DNA of 64,000 bases from Azorinus chamasolen (GCA_963576725.1 OY755237.1:50613090-50677089); one strand, 5' to 3'. Shown: positions 33,591 to 46,220, counted from the first letter of the stretch. Numbers and translations: made by a program. Notes: generated by a model not told the origin, from the sequence alone.

Positions 33591-34828
33591 AACAAGAGCA
33601 CCGCAAGACGGGGCAATATACGCCCGAAGGCTGTTCTATAAAACTATGTTGAAAAATAAAGGAGGAGTTAGTTGTACAAGAAATTGCTACCCGAAACTAT
33701 CAAAGGGCAATAACTCCAGAATGAAAAATGATATGAGAGTTATCTCACTGATATGCACAACTACACATCAATATCTATCATTCCTGAAAGTTTGAAGAAA
33801 TTATGTTGAAAAATAAAGGAGGAGTTAGTTGCACAAGAAATTGCTACCCGAAACTATCAAAGGGCAATAACTCCAGAATGAAAAATGATATGAGAGTTAT
33901 CTCACTGATATGCACAACTACACATCAATATTTATCATTCCTGAAAGTTTGAAGAAATTATGTTGAAAAATAAAGGAGGAGTTAGTTGCACAAGAAATTG
34001 CTACCCGAAACTATCAAAGGGCAATAACTCCAGAATGAAAAATGATATGAGAGTTATCTCACTGATATGCACAACTACACATCAGTATCTATCATTCCTG
34101 AAAGTTTGAAGAAATCATGTTGAAAAATAAAGGAGGAGTTAGTTGCACAAGAAATTGCTACCCGAAACTATCAAAGGGCAATAACTCCAGAATGAAAAAT
34201 GATATGAGAGTTATCTCACTGATATGCACAACTACACATCAGTATCTATCATTCCTGAAAGTTTGAAGAAATTATGTTGAAAAATAAAGGAGGAGTTAGT
34301 TGCACAAGAAATTGCTTCCCGAAACTATCAAAGGGCAATAACTCCAGAATGAAAAATGATATGAGAGTTATCTCACTGATACGCACAACTACACATCAGT
34401 ATCTATCATTCCTGAAAGTTTGAAGAAATTATGTTGAAAAATAAAGGAGGAGTTAGTTGCACAAGAAATTGCTAACGGACGGACGGACGGACAGACGTAC
34501 TAACAAATGGGTAGTTGTGTGACTTTTTCCTTTGATCTTTTCTTGTGTGACTAGTCCCACAAGTAAAACTATTTTTGGCTCTAACTTTGGAATAGAATGA
34601 TCTGGAAGCTAACCCTTACCCTAACCCTATGTCCCACAACTGGCCAGGTTAATGTCACAAGAAATGGCCAGGTTAATGTCACAAGAGATGGCCAGGTTAA
34701 TGATTTTACTTGTGCGACTAGTTAGAAAAAGTCACACAACTACCCTTTGGTGAGTGCGGACAGACGGACAGACGGACGGACGGACGACATGCGCCATACC
34801 ATAATACGTCCCTTCGGGCGTATAAAAA
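33591..34828 (+). repeat. TR-4 pearl-type element with very uniform 157-bp units
   Basis: The 5' end AACAAGAGCACCGC leads to GGGGCAATATACGCCCGAAG. Units begin at 33645, 33802, 33959, 34116, 34273 and 34430, exactly 157 bp apart, and differ by only a few bases. The microsatellite ACGGACGGACGGACGGACAG is interrupted by the 257-bp telomere-motif element. The 3' end is CGTCCCTTCGGGCGTATAAA; its CTTCGGGCGTAT pairs with ATACGCCCGAAG of the 5' end, giving subterminal inverted repeats. Confidence 0.82.
34499..34755. mobile_element. 257-bp palindromic element with telomere-like repeats, copy 1
   Basis: The ends are ACTAACAAATGGGTAGTTG and, on the other strand, ACTCACCAAAGGGTAGTTG, continuing as TGTGACTTTTTC. 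The interior has CTAACCCTTACCCTAACCCT (34609-34628) and three copies of TGGCCAGGTTAATG. It lies inside the ACGG microsatellite of TR-4. Copy 2 is at 46221-46477. Confidence 0.85.
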
Positions 34829-34850
34829 GCATTTCTATCAGGTAAAGGGG

Positions 34851-35492
34851 AAAGCATGTGTCACTGCCAGAATTGGTTTCAGTGAAACACTTCTTTCTAA
34901 CAAGGACCTTGACCTGCACAGTGTTTTACAGATTCTGGTATATTTGAATCATTACATGGTTTAGTTTAGTTTAGTTTAGCTCCTCATAGCCTTTTATCCA
35001 CATATGGTAATGAACTTTAACTCTTTACTAACAGAGACACAGTTTTACGCTTGTGCAAATCATTTCCTGTAGGAGCTGTCTGATCTGGGTCTGCTCTATT
35101 TGTTTATTAAATCATATAGATCTGATTCTACAGTTTTTGCCCTGGCTATTCCAGTGTTCAAATACAATTTTTAAAAAACTTGAGCTGATCAACATTCTTA
35201 CATAACTTATTTATTACATGAATATTTATCAAGAAACAGATGAAGCCATTAATCCTTTCTATTTTTTAAGCACTTTTTTCAAGCCCTTGCAAACAGAGTA
35301 AACCCAGATCACATGGCTCCTGTAGGAACCATCTGACCAGGGTCTGCTCTGTTTACTTATGAAATTATAATAGTTCTGGCTACAGTCTCTACCATTACCA
35401 AAAAAAATATTCCATTACATGTATAAAAATTCAGCTAACAAATATTCATGGTGTCATTATTTCTTAATGAATATTCAACAGGGAAAGGGTTA
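34851..35492. mobile_element. Spacer and two MITE-A copies
   Basis: 34851-35017 includes a (TTTAG)n stretch at 34958-34980. 35018-35250 and 35251-35491 are MITE-A copies; the second ends CAACAGGGAAAGGGTTAA and is intact. Confidence 0.65.
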
Positions 35493-35551
35493 ATGACCAT
35501 TTTATATTAACATTTACTCTCTGCAAGCTATTCTTTCAGTATGTATAATAA

Positions 35552-35760
35552 AACAAGAGCAAAACATGCACGTGCCAACACTTGACTTTTCAACCATGGC
35601 CCTTGTGACATTGAACAAATGTGCAAAGTTTCATAAGATTTGCATGAATAGTAAAGAAGTAATCGCCAATGATAAACTGTCCGGACGATGACAACGATAG
35701 AAACAACACGGACTTCCGAGTTACACCAATAACTCATAAAAATAGATGAGCTAAAAATGT
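35552..35760 (+). repeat. Short pearl-type element without tandem core
   Basis: AACAAGAGCAAAACATGC is followed by a single unit (CAACCATGGCCCTTGTGACA), CCGGACGATGACAACGATAG and AGATGAGCTAAAAA. It seems to be the unexpanded form of the family. Confidence 0.6.
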
Positions 35761-36531
35761 TTAAAGAAATATACATGTCACAGGCATATTAGAAAAAGCA
35801 TAATGGACAGACAAATAAACAAGAAACAGACTGACAGTAATCCCTTACTCTCTCCTTCCGTAATGAAGTAAATAGTACAGAAGATCAAGTTAACAAATCA
35901 AACATACATATTCAAGTAAGTAACACAATCAACAAATTATCAAAAGCAGTATTTAATCCATTCCCTCATATTCACGCCTTTTGATGCCTCTGCAAAATAA
36001 CTTTTTGAAATCATTGTAATAAATATCACAATGTTTAAGAACTAGGGGAACTTACAGGAGCCATCTGATCTGGGTCTAATCTGTTTGCAATGGCAAAGAA
36101 AGGCATATTAATGGAGTAAATGATTAACACATTCCCTCCTAGTGACACATATGGCACCTTTGTAAAAGTCACATTTTGAAACCATTGTGATAAATAGAGC
36201 ATTTGCTCCATAGGAGCAAGTGCTCTATTTATCACAATGATTTCAATATAACAGAATTCTAAAAATTCCTTTCCTCTAGTAAATGCTCCTTTTCGGTAGA
36301 TTTAGTCAAAGAGGCTAGGTCTAAAAATAGCCCATGAGGGAATGGGTTAAGAAAACTGTGAGTGTCAAACAGTTACTCAGCATTAATCACAAACATCATC
36401 ACAAATTGGTCCATGTTGTTGAATTGGTTAAAATGATGTAAAGTACCATATGCACAGATAGTACATGTACCAAGTTTTGTAAAGTATGCACAGATATCAC
36501 ATATGTACCAAGTTTTGTGAGAAACAACCTC
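35761..36531. mobile_element. Spacer with MITE-B copies
   Basis: 35955-36045 is a truncated MITE-B joined to a MITE-A arm (GAGCCATCTGATCTGGGTCT). 36124-36350 is a complete MITE-B with tip TTTGCTCCATAGGAGCAAGT. A 31-bp duplication around GTACCAAGTTTTGT is at 36455-36520. Confidence 0.65.
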
Positions 36532-37539
36532 TTCACCCTTTCCTTGTTCCATATTCATGTAAGAAATAATAAAATCATGAATATTTATTAGCTGTATTTT
36601 TATACGGTAAACTTTTCAAGGAAACTTTGACAAACACTGTAGAATCAGATCTGAGCAAAAGCATGTATATGAGTATTTATGTAAATTGTTCACTTAATGA
36701 ATATTCATTAACTTCTCGTTTATAATGTAAAATTTTCAAGGGGCATTTTGGCTTAGACAAAATCTGTAAAAATATAAATCCATAAGCAAACAGATCAGAC
36801 CCTGATCAGATGGGTCTACAGTGTTTGCAAAGGCGTAAAAAGTTTATATGTGGGAAAGGGTTAACCGTTTTCTCAACAAATATCCATGTAAGAAGTAGAT
36901 TATGTATGACTATGATTTAGCGAACTATTTATAAAGGCACATGAACAAGATTTGGGCTCTGTTTATCCATTCCTTCATATAAATGCGTAGTCATCCATTT
37001 GCAGACAGAGTAGACCCAGATCAGATGGCTCCCATAGGACCTGTCTGATCAGGGTCTACTTTTTTTGCTAATAGAATTTGATAGATCTGTTTCTTTATGT
37101 TCTGAAATGGCTACACTGTTTCACCTTTCATATTTCATTATATCTATTTTGTCCATGAATATTCAGTAGGTATTGAAATTTGGAACAAACACAGAACAGG
37201 GAACCACGGTTAAAAACTGCAGCATTAGATCTATATGTCGATAAGGCAGAGTAGACACTGATCAGTCTTCTCTAGCTCTACTCTGTTTACAAAGGCAATA
37301 AAGGCATACCAATGGAGAAAAAGTTTAAGGGAACAAGAAATAAGATAGAAAATAAGAAATATGGCAGATAATAAAACATAAACCAAAATAAAGGGCAAAC
37401 TTCGCAAACTTCGCAAGAATATTTTCAATCAGATAAACACAGAACTATAGTTTACTGAAAAGCTGTAAGCCAGAATTTTCCTCTGTGGTTAAGCCTGTAA
37501 TTATTGGAACCATGTCAAAACAAGAGGCAAGTGGTCAGA
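36532..37539. mobile_element. Overlapping MITE-A remnants
   Basis: Inverted and direct copies meet at GGGAAAGGGTTAA (36850-36863). A direct copy follows from about 36965 to 37215, ending CAGAACAGGGAACCACGGTTAA, where the terminal AAAGGG is disturbed. A further arm follows at 37225-37330. Confidence 0.6.
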
Positions 37540-38240
37540 ATGTGAATATATATATATATACAAATGTATATATATAAAGCTGAAACCTCAGCCCATCACA
37601 TAAGTTACCCTATTTACCCTAAGTAATCAGACACCCAAATTGCCTCTCTCTACCCATTTGTAATGCTACATAATTCAATTTGGCACCATTTTGATGACTT
37701 CGTAGTAAATAACTTTTGATAACTCAGAGCTCAAGCTGAAGTCCACCATCAGGGAGAAGTTGAGTGAGATTCAGGAAGAAGTTTTGGTCCTGATTTTGTA
37801 TCTCCCTATATATATTGTATCTCCCTATATATATTGATATATATCTCCCTATATATATTTAACCCTTTCCCTCCTTTTCATGCATTTGCAAACAGAGTAG
37901 ACCCAGATCAGACGGCTTCTATAAGAGCCATCTGATCAGGTTCTACTCTATTTGCTAATGGAATTTGAAAGATTTGTTTCTTTACTTTCTAACATAGCAA
38001 CAATTTTCCATCTTCCATATTTCATTATACAATGTACATGTAACTATTTTGTCCATGAATATTCAGTAGGTATCGAAATTTGGAATAAAGAATCGCTCTC
38101 TAGCTTGAGCTCTGTAACTTATAGTAGCAAATAGTGAAGATCCTGATCAAGGACTTCTACAGCAGCAGTTTGATCTGGGTCTGCACTATTTACCTAAGTT
38201 TAATTTGTCTGTCCAAATACTTAGGGTACCTCTTTGCTCA
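37540..38240. mobile_element. Nested inverted-repeat elements and TA-rich minisatellite
   Basis: The outer element has CCTAAGTAATCAGACACCC (37617) and TTGTCTGTCCAAATACTTAG (38205). Inside lies the GCTCAAGCT element (37730-38112), with a TATCTCCCTATATATATT minisatellite (37797-37858) and a MITE-A (37859-38090) within it. That gives three layers of insertion. Confidence 0.6.
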
Positions 38241-38911
38241 CTGGTGGCAAATGTGATTACTCATACAAATAGTATGGATACAGATGAGGTGTCAAATAAT
38301 TGAGCTTCAGCTTCTAATCAGAATCCAAACTGTTTGACACACATTTTTGAAGAGAAACAAAAACCAATTGCAGCTGATGAAAAGTTCTGCAGATGAGTAT
38401 TACCTAGCATACAAATGGGTTAACTCTTTGCATGTGTAGTGATTGGCATGTGCAGAAAAGTAGTGTCTACATCAAGTCTTAGCCCTTTACTCCATGGGTA
38501 TTTATTTAAGAACTAATGACATCATGGATACTAATTATCATACATGAATTTTCATAATAGCATTATTATGAACAGAGAACTTTTTGTCTATGGCAGAAAC
38601 TTTAGAATCAGATCTATAAAACAGAACATAAGCAAACAGAGCAGAGTCAGTGTGTATTCATTCAAAGAGGTTGGCTCTAAAAATAGTGTATGGAGGAAGG
38701 GGTTAATTTAAACATGTCATCTGGGCCGCTGCATGCCTCATCTAGATCCAGCTGTTTGCATTGGTAATCACCAATTCACCACTAGCATATATTTAATACC
38801 TACACATTATGGCTCAGAAAAACTCTGCAATATAACATATAAATGAGTACATACACGGTGTTACATATTTTACCTTTGGATAGACTATTTGCCAAAAAAA
38901 CCCTCATATAC
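38241..38911. mobile_element. Spacer and MITE-A/MITE-B chimera
   Basis: 38482-38707 starts as inverted MITE-A (CCCTTTACTCCATGGGTATT .. AAGCAAACAGAGCAGAG) and changes at about 38645 into a MITE-B 3' end (TTCATTCAAAGAGGTTGGCT .. GGAGGAAGGGGTTAA). Nothing else is recognised. Confidence 0.6.
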
Positions 38912-39430
38912 TTAACCCTTTCCCTGTTGAATATTCATGTAAGGAATAATGACACCATGAATATTGATTAGCTGAATTCTTATAACGGCATATGTACACG
39001 TGACATGTTTGGTATTGAAAGAAAATACGTAATTTCCATTATGCATATCAGTATGCACGATTTGAGTTTCAAATGCATTTTCTTTTTATAAAAAAATATG
39101 TGTAAAAAGCATATATGCACTGCACCTAATCTAGAGCACTGTACATACATTATGTTTACAAGAATATTCATGAAATTAACCATTATGTCCATAAATACAC
39201 CTTTCTATGAATTTGCAAACAGAGTAGACCCACATCAGATACCTCCTATAAGGGCTGTCCGATCAAGGTCTGCTCTGTTTGCTTATGATATAGTACAGAT
39301 CTGATTCTACAGTTTCTGCTTGAGCCAAAATGTCCTGTGTGCATATACCATTATAAAAGTTAATGTAATAAATATTCATGATGTCATTACTTCTTACATG
39401 AATATTCAACTGGGAAAAGGTTACGGGTTA
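38912..39430. mobile_element. MITE-A half and MITE-A copy
   Basis: 38912-39010 is the outer half of an inverted copy. 39179-39425 is a direct copy with decayed ends (CATTATGTCC, GGGAAAAGGTTAC). Confidence 0.6.
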
Positions 39431-39515
39431 AGGCCAAATGAAAGTGTGCAATCTGGTAGGGATAGCACAAAATATCTTAAAGTTGTGACAACTGCAATGA
39501 TAAGTATAAACTAAA

Positions 39516-39866
39516 CACATTCCCTCATTAGCTATCTTTAAACCCAAATACTTTGCATAAATACTTAAACTGCTCTGATCTAATATTTCGACCACTAAGG
39601 GCCTTTGTCAAAGATTATCATGTTTAAGTATTTATGTAATATATTAATTCCCTATTTTGGAATATTTTCTTCATTCCAAATACTTTGAATAAATCTATCG
39701 AAAAGGAGCATTTACTAGCAAAAAGGTAAATTTTAGAATCCTGTAGTTTTGAAACCATTGTGATAAATAGAGCATTAAAATGTTGGTTCTATGGAGCAAA
39801 TACTTCATTTATCAGTGACTTTTCACAAAGGCATCAAAAGATATCAATATGAGGGAATGGGATAAT
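39516..39866 (-). mobile_element. MITE-B interrupted by a Penelope-like fragment
   Basis: MITE-B starts ACACATTCCCTCATTAGCTA and ends GAGGGAATGGGATAA. At 39556-39675 it is split by 120 bp flanked on both sides by CCAAATACTTTG (39544-39555, 39676-39687). The first 65 bp of the insert are the reverse of 52565-52628 and the rest is direct (TTAATTCCCTATTTTGGAAT). This is the signature of a short fold-back retroelement insertion. Confidence 0.82.
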
Positions 39867-40995
39867 CAATTTTGATTCTTACATAAAAAAAATAACAACA
39901 ATAAAAACAACAACTGATAAGCTAAAAATACATTTATATCATTTGTATGTGACAATTTTGGAACATAATTAAAGCTGTGTATTAACCCTTTACTCCATAA
40001 ATACACCTTTCTATAATAATATCTTTGTAAACAGAGTAGAACCAGATGAGACCGCTCCTATAGGAACCATCTGATCAGGGTCTGCTCTATTATCTTATGA
40101 ATCTTATGATAACCATCATAGAAACTAGTCAAAAATAGGCATCATGTCATAATGTCTTATATGAATATTCATGGAGTAAAGGGTTATGTCTGCTGACACA
40201 AAAACTTATAAACAAACAACAGAATAACAAAACATTTTGAATAAATATTTGCCAGTATGATAACTGTTAACCTTCAGCTCTCTACTTGTGACCATGTGTT
40301 AACCTTGAGCTCTCTACTTGTGACCATGTGCTAATCTTCGCATACTGTTTGCATCCAGATGAGATGCTGAGAAACTCGCTAACATTATTGTTTGAAGAGT
40401 AGAAACTCACTGTAGAGCAGTGGAAGAAAAGTGAACTTTTTTAATTGAAGCAGATGACAGTATTTACAGATGACAGTATTTACAGATGACAATTGCCCAG
40501 AGGTCAGAAGGTTAAATTTCTCTACAACAGAATGTTTGAATGAACTTTAAGTTTGCACTACGCAACAACCCTTTCCCTGTTCAATATTCATGCACGAAAA
40601 AACATGACATCATGAATATTTGTTAGCTGATTTTTTAGAATGTAAAAATTTCAAGGGAGGTTTTCACTCTGACAAAAACTGGAGAATCAGATATATAATT
40701 ATGCTATTTCATAAGCAAACAGAGCAGACCCTGATCAGACAGCTCCTATAGAAGCCCTCTGATCTGGGTCTACTCTGTTTGCAAAGGCGTGAAAGAGTGT
40801 TTATATGAGGGAATAAGTGTTAAGTAATACAATGGAAACACATTAGCCACTAAGTTGTTTCCTGAGGTAAAATGTGACTTAGCACTAGTTACTTGCAAAA
40901 CTAGTGCATCACTGAATTGGATCAATACCCAGCACAAATGTTCATCAGAGTCAAGCTTCCCATAAAATGTTGAAATCCTGTTGACAGTAACAAAG
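39867..40995. mobile_element. MITE-A copies and spacer
   Basis: 39984-40187 is a direct MITE-A with tip GCTCCTATAGGAACC. 40567-40823 is inverted with tip AGCTCCTATAGAAGCCC. In between, a 42-bp duplication around AGCTCTCTACTTGTGACCAT (40277-40330) is seen. Confidence 0.65.
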
Positions 40996-42298
40996 AACTA
41001 GAGGTTTTTGTCAAAAAAACGGATGTCTCCCCTCTAATAAAAACAATATGTAAAGGGAAATCACTAAAAATGTTATGGTCTTGATGAATGATACTTCCCC
41101 TCATTTTGCGTTTTTCACACTACATTTTTCAAGAAGAAAATGATAACAGCTAATAACTCCAAAAATACTGATACCAGATTTATGGCCCTTGTGCATGACA
41201 CTTACTTTCATCATGCTCTTTCCAGAAATAAAATGTCATTCCAATAGCATCAGTCGAACAGGAGTTATTGATCGGCCAAAAAATGTAACAAAGGGCAATA
41301 ACTCCAAAAGTATTGAAGCCAGAATTATGGCCCTTGTTCATGACACTTTCTCTCATCATGCTCTTTCCATGTATGAAGTTTCAATACGATGGCAAGAGCC
41401 ATGTAGGAGTTATCGTCCGAACAAGAAAGAATTAAACAAATGTACAAGGGGCAATAACTCTAAATTTATTGAAGCTCGAGTTAAGGATCTTATGCATGAC
41501 ACTTTCTCTTATCATGATCGTTCCATGTATGAAGTTTCACTCCAATGGCATGTGTCACATAGGAGTAATCATCCGGACAAAAAATTGTGATTTTTTTTTA
41601 CAAAGGGCAATAACTCCAATATTAGTGAAGCCAGAGTTATGGACCTTGTGCATGACACTTCCTCTCGTTATGATCTTTCCATATATGAAGTTTCAATCCA
41701 ATGGCATAAGCCATATAGAAGTTATCGTCCGGACAAAAAAGTAGTATTTTTTTTTACAAAGGGCAATAACTCCAATATTAGTGAAGCCAGAGTTATGTAC
41801 CTTCTGCATGACACTTCCTCTCATTATGCTCTTTCCATATATGAAGTTTCAATCAACTGGCACCAGGCATATTGAAGTTATTGTCCGGACAAAAAAATTG
41901 ATATTTTTTACAAAGGGCAATAACTCCAATATTAGTGAAGCCAGAGTTATGGACCTTGTGCATGACACTTCCTATCGTCATGATCTTTCCATATATGAAG
42001 TTTCAATCCAATGGCATGAGCCATATAGGAGTTATCGTCCGGACAAAAAAGTGTGATTTTTTTTTACAAAGGGCAATAACTCCAATATTAGTGAAGCCAG
42101 AGTTATGGACCTTGTGCATGACACTTCCTCTCATTATGCTCTTTCCATATATGAAGTTTCAATCAACTGGCATCAGGCATATTGAAGTTATCGTCCGGAC
42201 AAAAAGTGTGACAGACAGACGGACAGACGGACGGACAGACAGACAACTCTCACGAAAACAATATGTCTCCCCCATATAAATATGGGGGGAGACATAAA
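40996..42298 (+). repeat. TR-2 pearl-type element
   Basis: It starts AACTAGAGGTTTTTGTC and has eight or nine units of about 155 bp. The first four are diverged (for example AAGTATTGAAGCCAGAATTA) and the last four nearly equal those of 21604-22648. It has the same tail: GACGGACAGACGGACGGACA and the GTCTCCCCCATATAAATATG hairpin. Confidence 0.8.
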
Positions 42299-43599
42299 TA
42301 CGACTGACAAGAAAAAATAAAATCAACAGACTACTGAACAGATATGGTGACTCATATCCCAACCCCTAAACATATATTAGACAGGTATAATTATTGAGAA
42401 ACTTCTACTTTTAGTGTTAATGTACTTGTCCCTATCCCTGACAAAGGTTTTTCTTTCCATTGGAGGAAACGGTCCTAGGTGCTCAGAAAATTTCAAAATG
42501 TGTGCAACTGTTTAACTAATTTTTGTTGTAGGTCAGTGGAGATAGAAGGTGAATATTACAGATTCGTAACCCTTTACTCCATAAATATGCTTTTTATCGC
42601 CAGTGCAAACAGGGTAGATCCAGATCTGGTGGCTCCTGCAGTTTTTGTTAGGGCCAAACAATCCCTCACTTACATGTACCTAAACAAAACCCATTAATTT
42701 ACCCTTTCCTTCGTACAAACGCATTTTGCTAACAGAGTAAACCAAGCTTAGACAGCTCCTAAAGGAGCTGTCTGAACAGGGTCTGCTCTGTTTGCTTATG
42801 ACATCTTATAGGTATGATTTTGCAGATTCAATCATGGTGAAAAAAATACTTTTCCATGTTACATTTTACTGATTCTGTCCATGGATATTAATGAAATGAT
42901 AAAATCTTGAATAAATGTTTAACAGGAAAAGGTTTAACATTCACGACGTCATTATTCCTTATGCATATAATCATGGAGTAAAGAGTTAACCCTTTCCTTC
43001 ATAGGCTATTTTTAGACCCAACCTCTTTGAATGAATCTACCAAAAAGGAGCATTTACTAGAGAAAAGGAAAATGTTATAATTGTGTAGTATAGAAACCAT
43101 TGTGATATATATATAGAGCATTTGCTCCTATGGAGCAAATGCTCTATTTATCACAATGGTTTCAAGAAGTGACTATTACAGAGGTGTAGAAAGGCCTATC
43201 TATGTAGGAAAGTGTTAAGGGTAAAGGCTTCATTACACAACGGACGTGTAGCTGTATAAACAGGGGCTGTTGAACACAGATACAGAAGAACCTCTTTATA
43301 CCAGTCATGAAATAAACATAAAATCAGGTAGCTGCTTCACCCATCATCCCTCATACTGACACTTCTGTAAAAGTCACTTTTTGAAACTGTTGTGATAAAT
43401 ATTTGTCAAAATGGTTTCAAAACTGAACATTTCTAAAAAAATTGTTTTTCTAGTAAGCTGGCATGGAGGTGTGTGTATAACTTTCATTCTGCGGTAAGCT
43501 ACCAACTACTTGAGAGACCCAGAATGGCACTTACTTTGAGCTACTGTTGTAGAGAGGTTTTCTTGTAATCATATACAGGAAAGTGAATCTGGATGTTCA
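42299..43599. mobile_element. MITE-A pieces and MITE-B copies
   Basis: MITE-A fragments lie at 42568-42660 and 42702-42945. 42986-43218 is a complete MITE-B with a TATATA stretch in one arm (GATATATATATAGAGCATTT). 43340-43450 is a MITE-B fragment. Confidence 0.65.
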
Positions 43600-44845
43600 T
43601 TAACCCCCATTACTCCATATATACACACATTCGTATCTTTGCAAACAGAGTAGACCCAGATCAGACGGCTCCTGTATGAGTTGTCTGATCAGGGTCTGCT
43701 CTGCTTGCTTATAGAAAAATACAGATCTAATTCTTCTGTTTTACCAGAACCAACAATTTCCTTGTTTATATGCCATTATAAAAAACAAGAGGGCCATTGG
43801 CCCTATATCGCTCACCTGAGTTACAGTAATACATGTATATTGACATGTTAATTTTTCAGTGGACAACATTTCTAGCAGATGAAATAAGCTTAGTGCACTG
43901 CTTTCACCCTTTCACTGCTGAATAAACTTGAACTGAATTCAGAACTAATACCAAGTGACTGGTTGACCAAGATCTAAACTGTTTACAACTTGTGCCATTT
44001 TTGCCTTAGCTCAAAATGCCTAAAACTGGTCTTTGAGAAATTCAAATGACTTCAATAAAGCTATGCAATTATACCTTGACCCAGGTATATAGGCAAATAG
44101 AGTGCTAGGCAGTACATAATGCCAGTTTTTGTGTGAAATGACCAATAAGAATATCTTTAAAAATCGTTTAACCCTTTCCCTCATATAAAGCTGTTTTTAT
44201 GCATTAGCAAACAGAGTAGACTCAGATCAGACGACTCCTACGGAAGCTGTCTGATCTGGGTCTTCTCTGTTTCTTTTGACACAATATAGATCGGATTCTA
44301 CAGTTTTTGTCAAAGCAAAAACTTCTCTTCAGAGAAATAATGTGTTTTACACATTAAAAATAAGAGTAGACTAGATCAGACGGCTGCTATAGAAGCTGTC
44401 TGATCAGGGTCTGCTCTTTTTACATTTGACAAGATATAGATTTGATTTTACAGTTTTTTTCAAAGCTAAAACTTCTATTTATGGCATTAACAATTTTTTT
44501 AAGCATTAGCAAACAAGAGTAGTCCCAGATCAATTTTTGTCAAAGCAAACAGGTTAAGGGTTAATAGGTGTTTAGAAATAAGTCTAGCTCTAGGTGTGAA
44601 TATCTGATGATAATTCAATTAAATGGGTCATTAGTATTTTTAACAATTGAAATTGAGAAGAGTTACGTCTACTGTTATAATTAAGTTATATTTACTCAGT
44701 TATTTCATTAATATCATACAAGATTCAGACATTTTAGGACTTTTTAATGTGTTGTCATCAAATTTTATAAAAAAAAGTTATATTTAAGATGCTTTTTGGG
44801 GCAGCAGACTTAATCCACAGTAGTAAGTTTAACACCTATCATTGT

Positions 44846-44866
44846 GGGGGGGGGGGGGGGGGGGGG
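44846..44866. repeat. Run of 21 G
   Basis: An uninterrupted G run stands between ATTGT and ATTATC. Its length should be treated as uncertain because such runs are hard to sequence. Confidence 0.9.
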
Positions 44867-46220
44867 ATTATCATGTTTTCTTAAGAATTACCATGACTTA
44901 TATCAGTTGGGCCATTGCATAATCATGTTTTCATAGTTTTCTTAAACATTACCATGACTTACATCAGTTGGGTTTGGACCCAGATCAAAAGTCTAGATGG
45001 TGATCATTTTCCTTGATTGGCTGAATTGTTACTTTCCTATATCTCTCACATCTAATTTGAGAGACATTGGAAGACACCATGTAACATCACTCACACTACA
45101 CACTGGGGTTAATGGGTCAAAATGCCTTTAATGTTTCGTCTGCAACAAAAAGTTATTGTCATCTGCTTCAATTCTTAAAATAAACTTACTTTCATTTTTT
45201 TGCAAAAATATGGTTAAGATGACAAACAGTTTGGATCCTGATGAGATGCCGCAGTATGCGGCCTCTCATCTGGATCCAAACTGTTTGCATAGGTAATCAC
45301 AGTTTCACCATTAGCATGCAAAGAGTTAAGAGTCATGCATTGACCTGGAGAGATTTTACTGCCCAGCAGCTGTAATCTTTGAACTGCTGCTGGTCTGCAG
45401 TTTAGGATCTGGAGTTGATATTTAACCCTTAATTTCTCTCATATAAACTTGTTTTCATGCATCTGCAAACAGAGTAGACCCAGATAAGGTGGCTCCTATA
45501 GGATCAAGGTCTGTTATTTGCTAATGGAATTTGATAGATGTTTCTATGCCTTCTAAAACAGCTACACTGATTCACCTTCAACATTTTACTATAAATAGTT
45601 ATAAATAGAATGATACTAGCACTCCAATGCAGTTATCTCCCTTTGTCCCTTATGGCTATGCTGATGGGACAAGGGAAATAACTGTGAGGAAATTACCTTT
45701 TAAGTGTTACAGATTCTGATGTTAAGTAGCATAAAACCCCAGGGTGAGACCATTTATGGCCCAGGGGTCATTATTTGAACACACCTGGTAGTGGTATATT
45801 AGGTGATGCTTCATACCAAATATCTTAGCTCTAGATTATGTGGTTTCAGACAAAAAGATTTTTAAAGGTTTCCCTATATAAGTCTATGTAAAAACTACAA
45901 GCCCCAGGGCAGGGCCATTTTTGGCCCAAGGGTCATCATTTTAACAAACTTGGTAAAGGACCATTAGATGATGCTATATACCAAATATCAAAGCTCTAGA
46001 AATTGTGGTTTCAGAGAAGAAGATTTTTAAAGATTTAAAAAAAAAACCTGTAAAAGTAGTGGGGCGGGGCCATTTTTTGCCCGGGGGTCATGATTTTAAC
46101 AAAACTGATAGAGGACATCCTAAGGTACATTTCTGTGAAATTTGGTTGAAATCCTCCCAGTGGTTTAGGAGAAGAAGTCATTTGAAATAAAAGTGAACGG
46201 ACAGACGGACGGACGGACGG

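Larger units (their letters stand above)
32453..34850 (-). mobile_element. One MITE-A interrupted by two different pearl-type elements
   Basis: MITE-A parts lie at 32453-32517 (TTAACTCATGACCTCATGAG .. TAGCTGAATTAAAA), 33454-33590 (TAATGGCAAATGAACAAGAG .. GATCTGGGTCTACTCTGTTT) and 34829-34850 (TATCAGGTAAAGGGG). Read together they give one inverted MITE-A in the right order. TR-3 sits in the first gap and TR-4 in the second. Confidence 0.72.

Noticed and set aside
34609..34628. Interstitial telomere or chromosome-fusion scar
   Set aside because: The CTAACC repeats belong to a 257-bp dispersed element with defined ends, present identically at 46331-46350.
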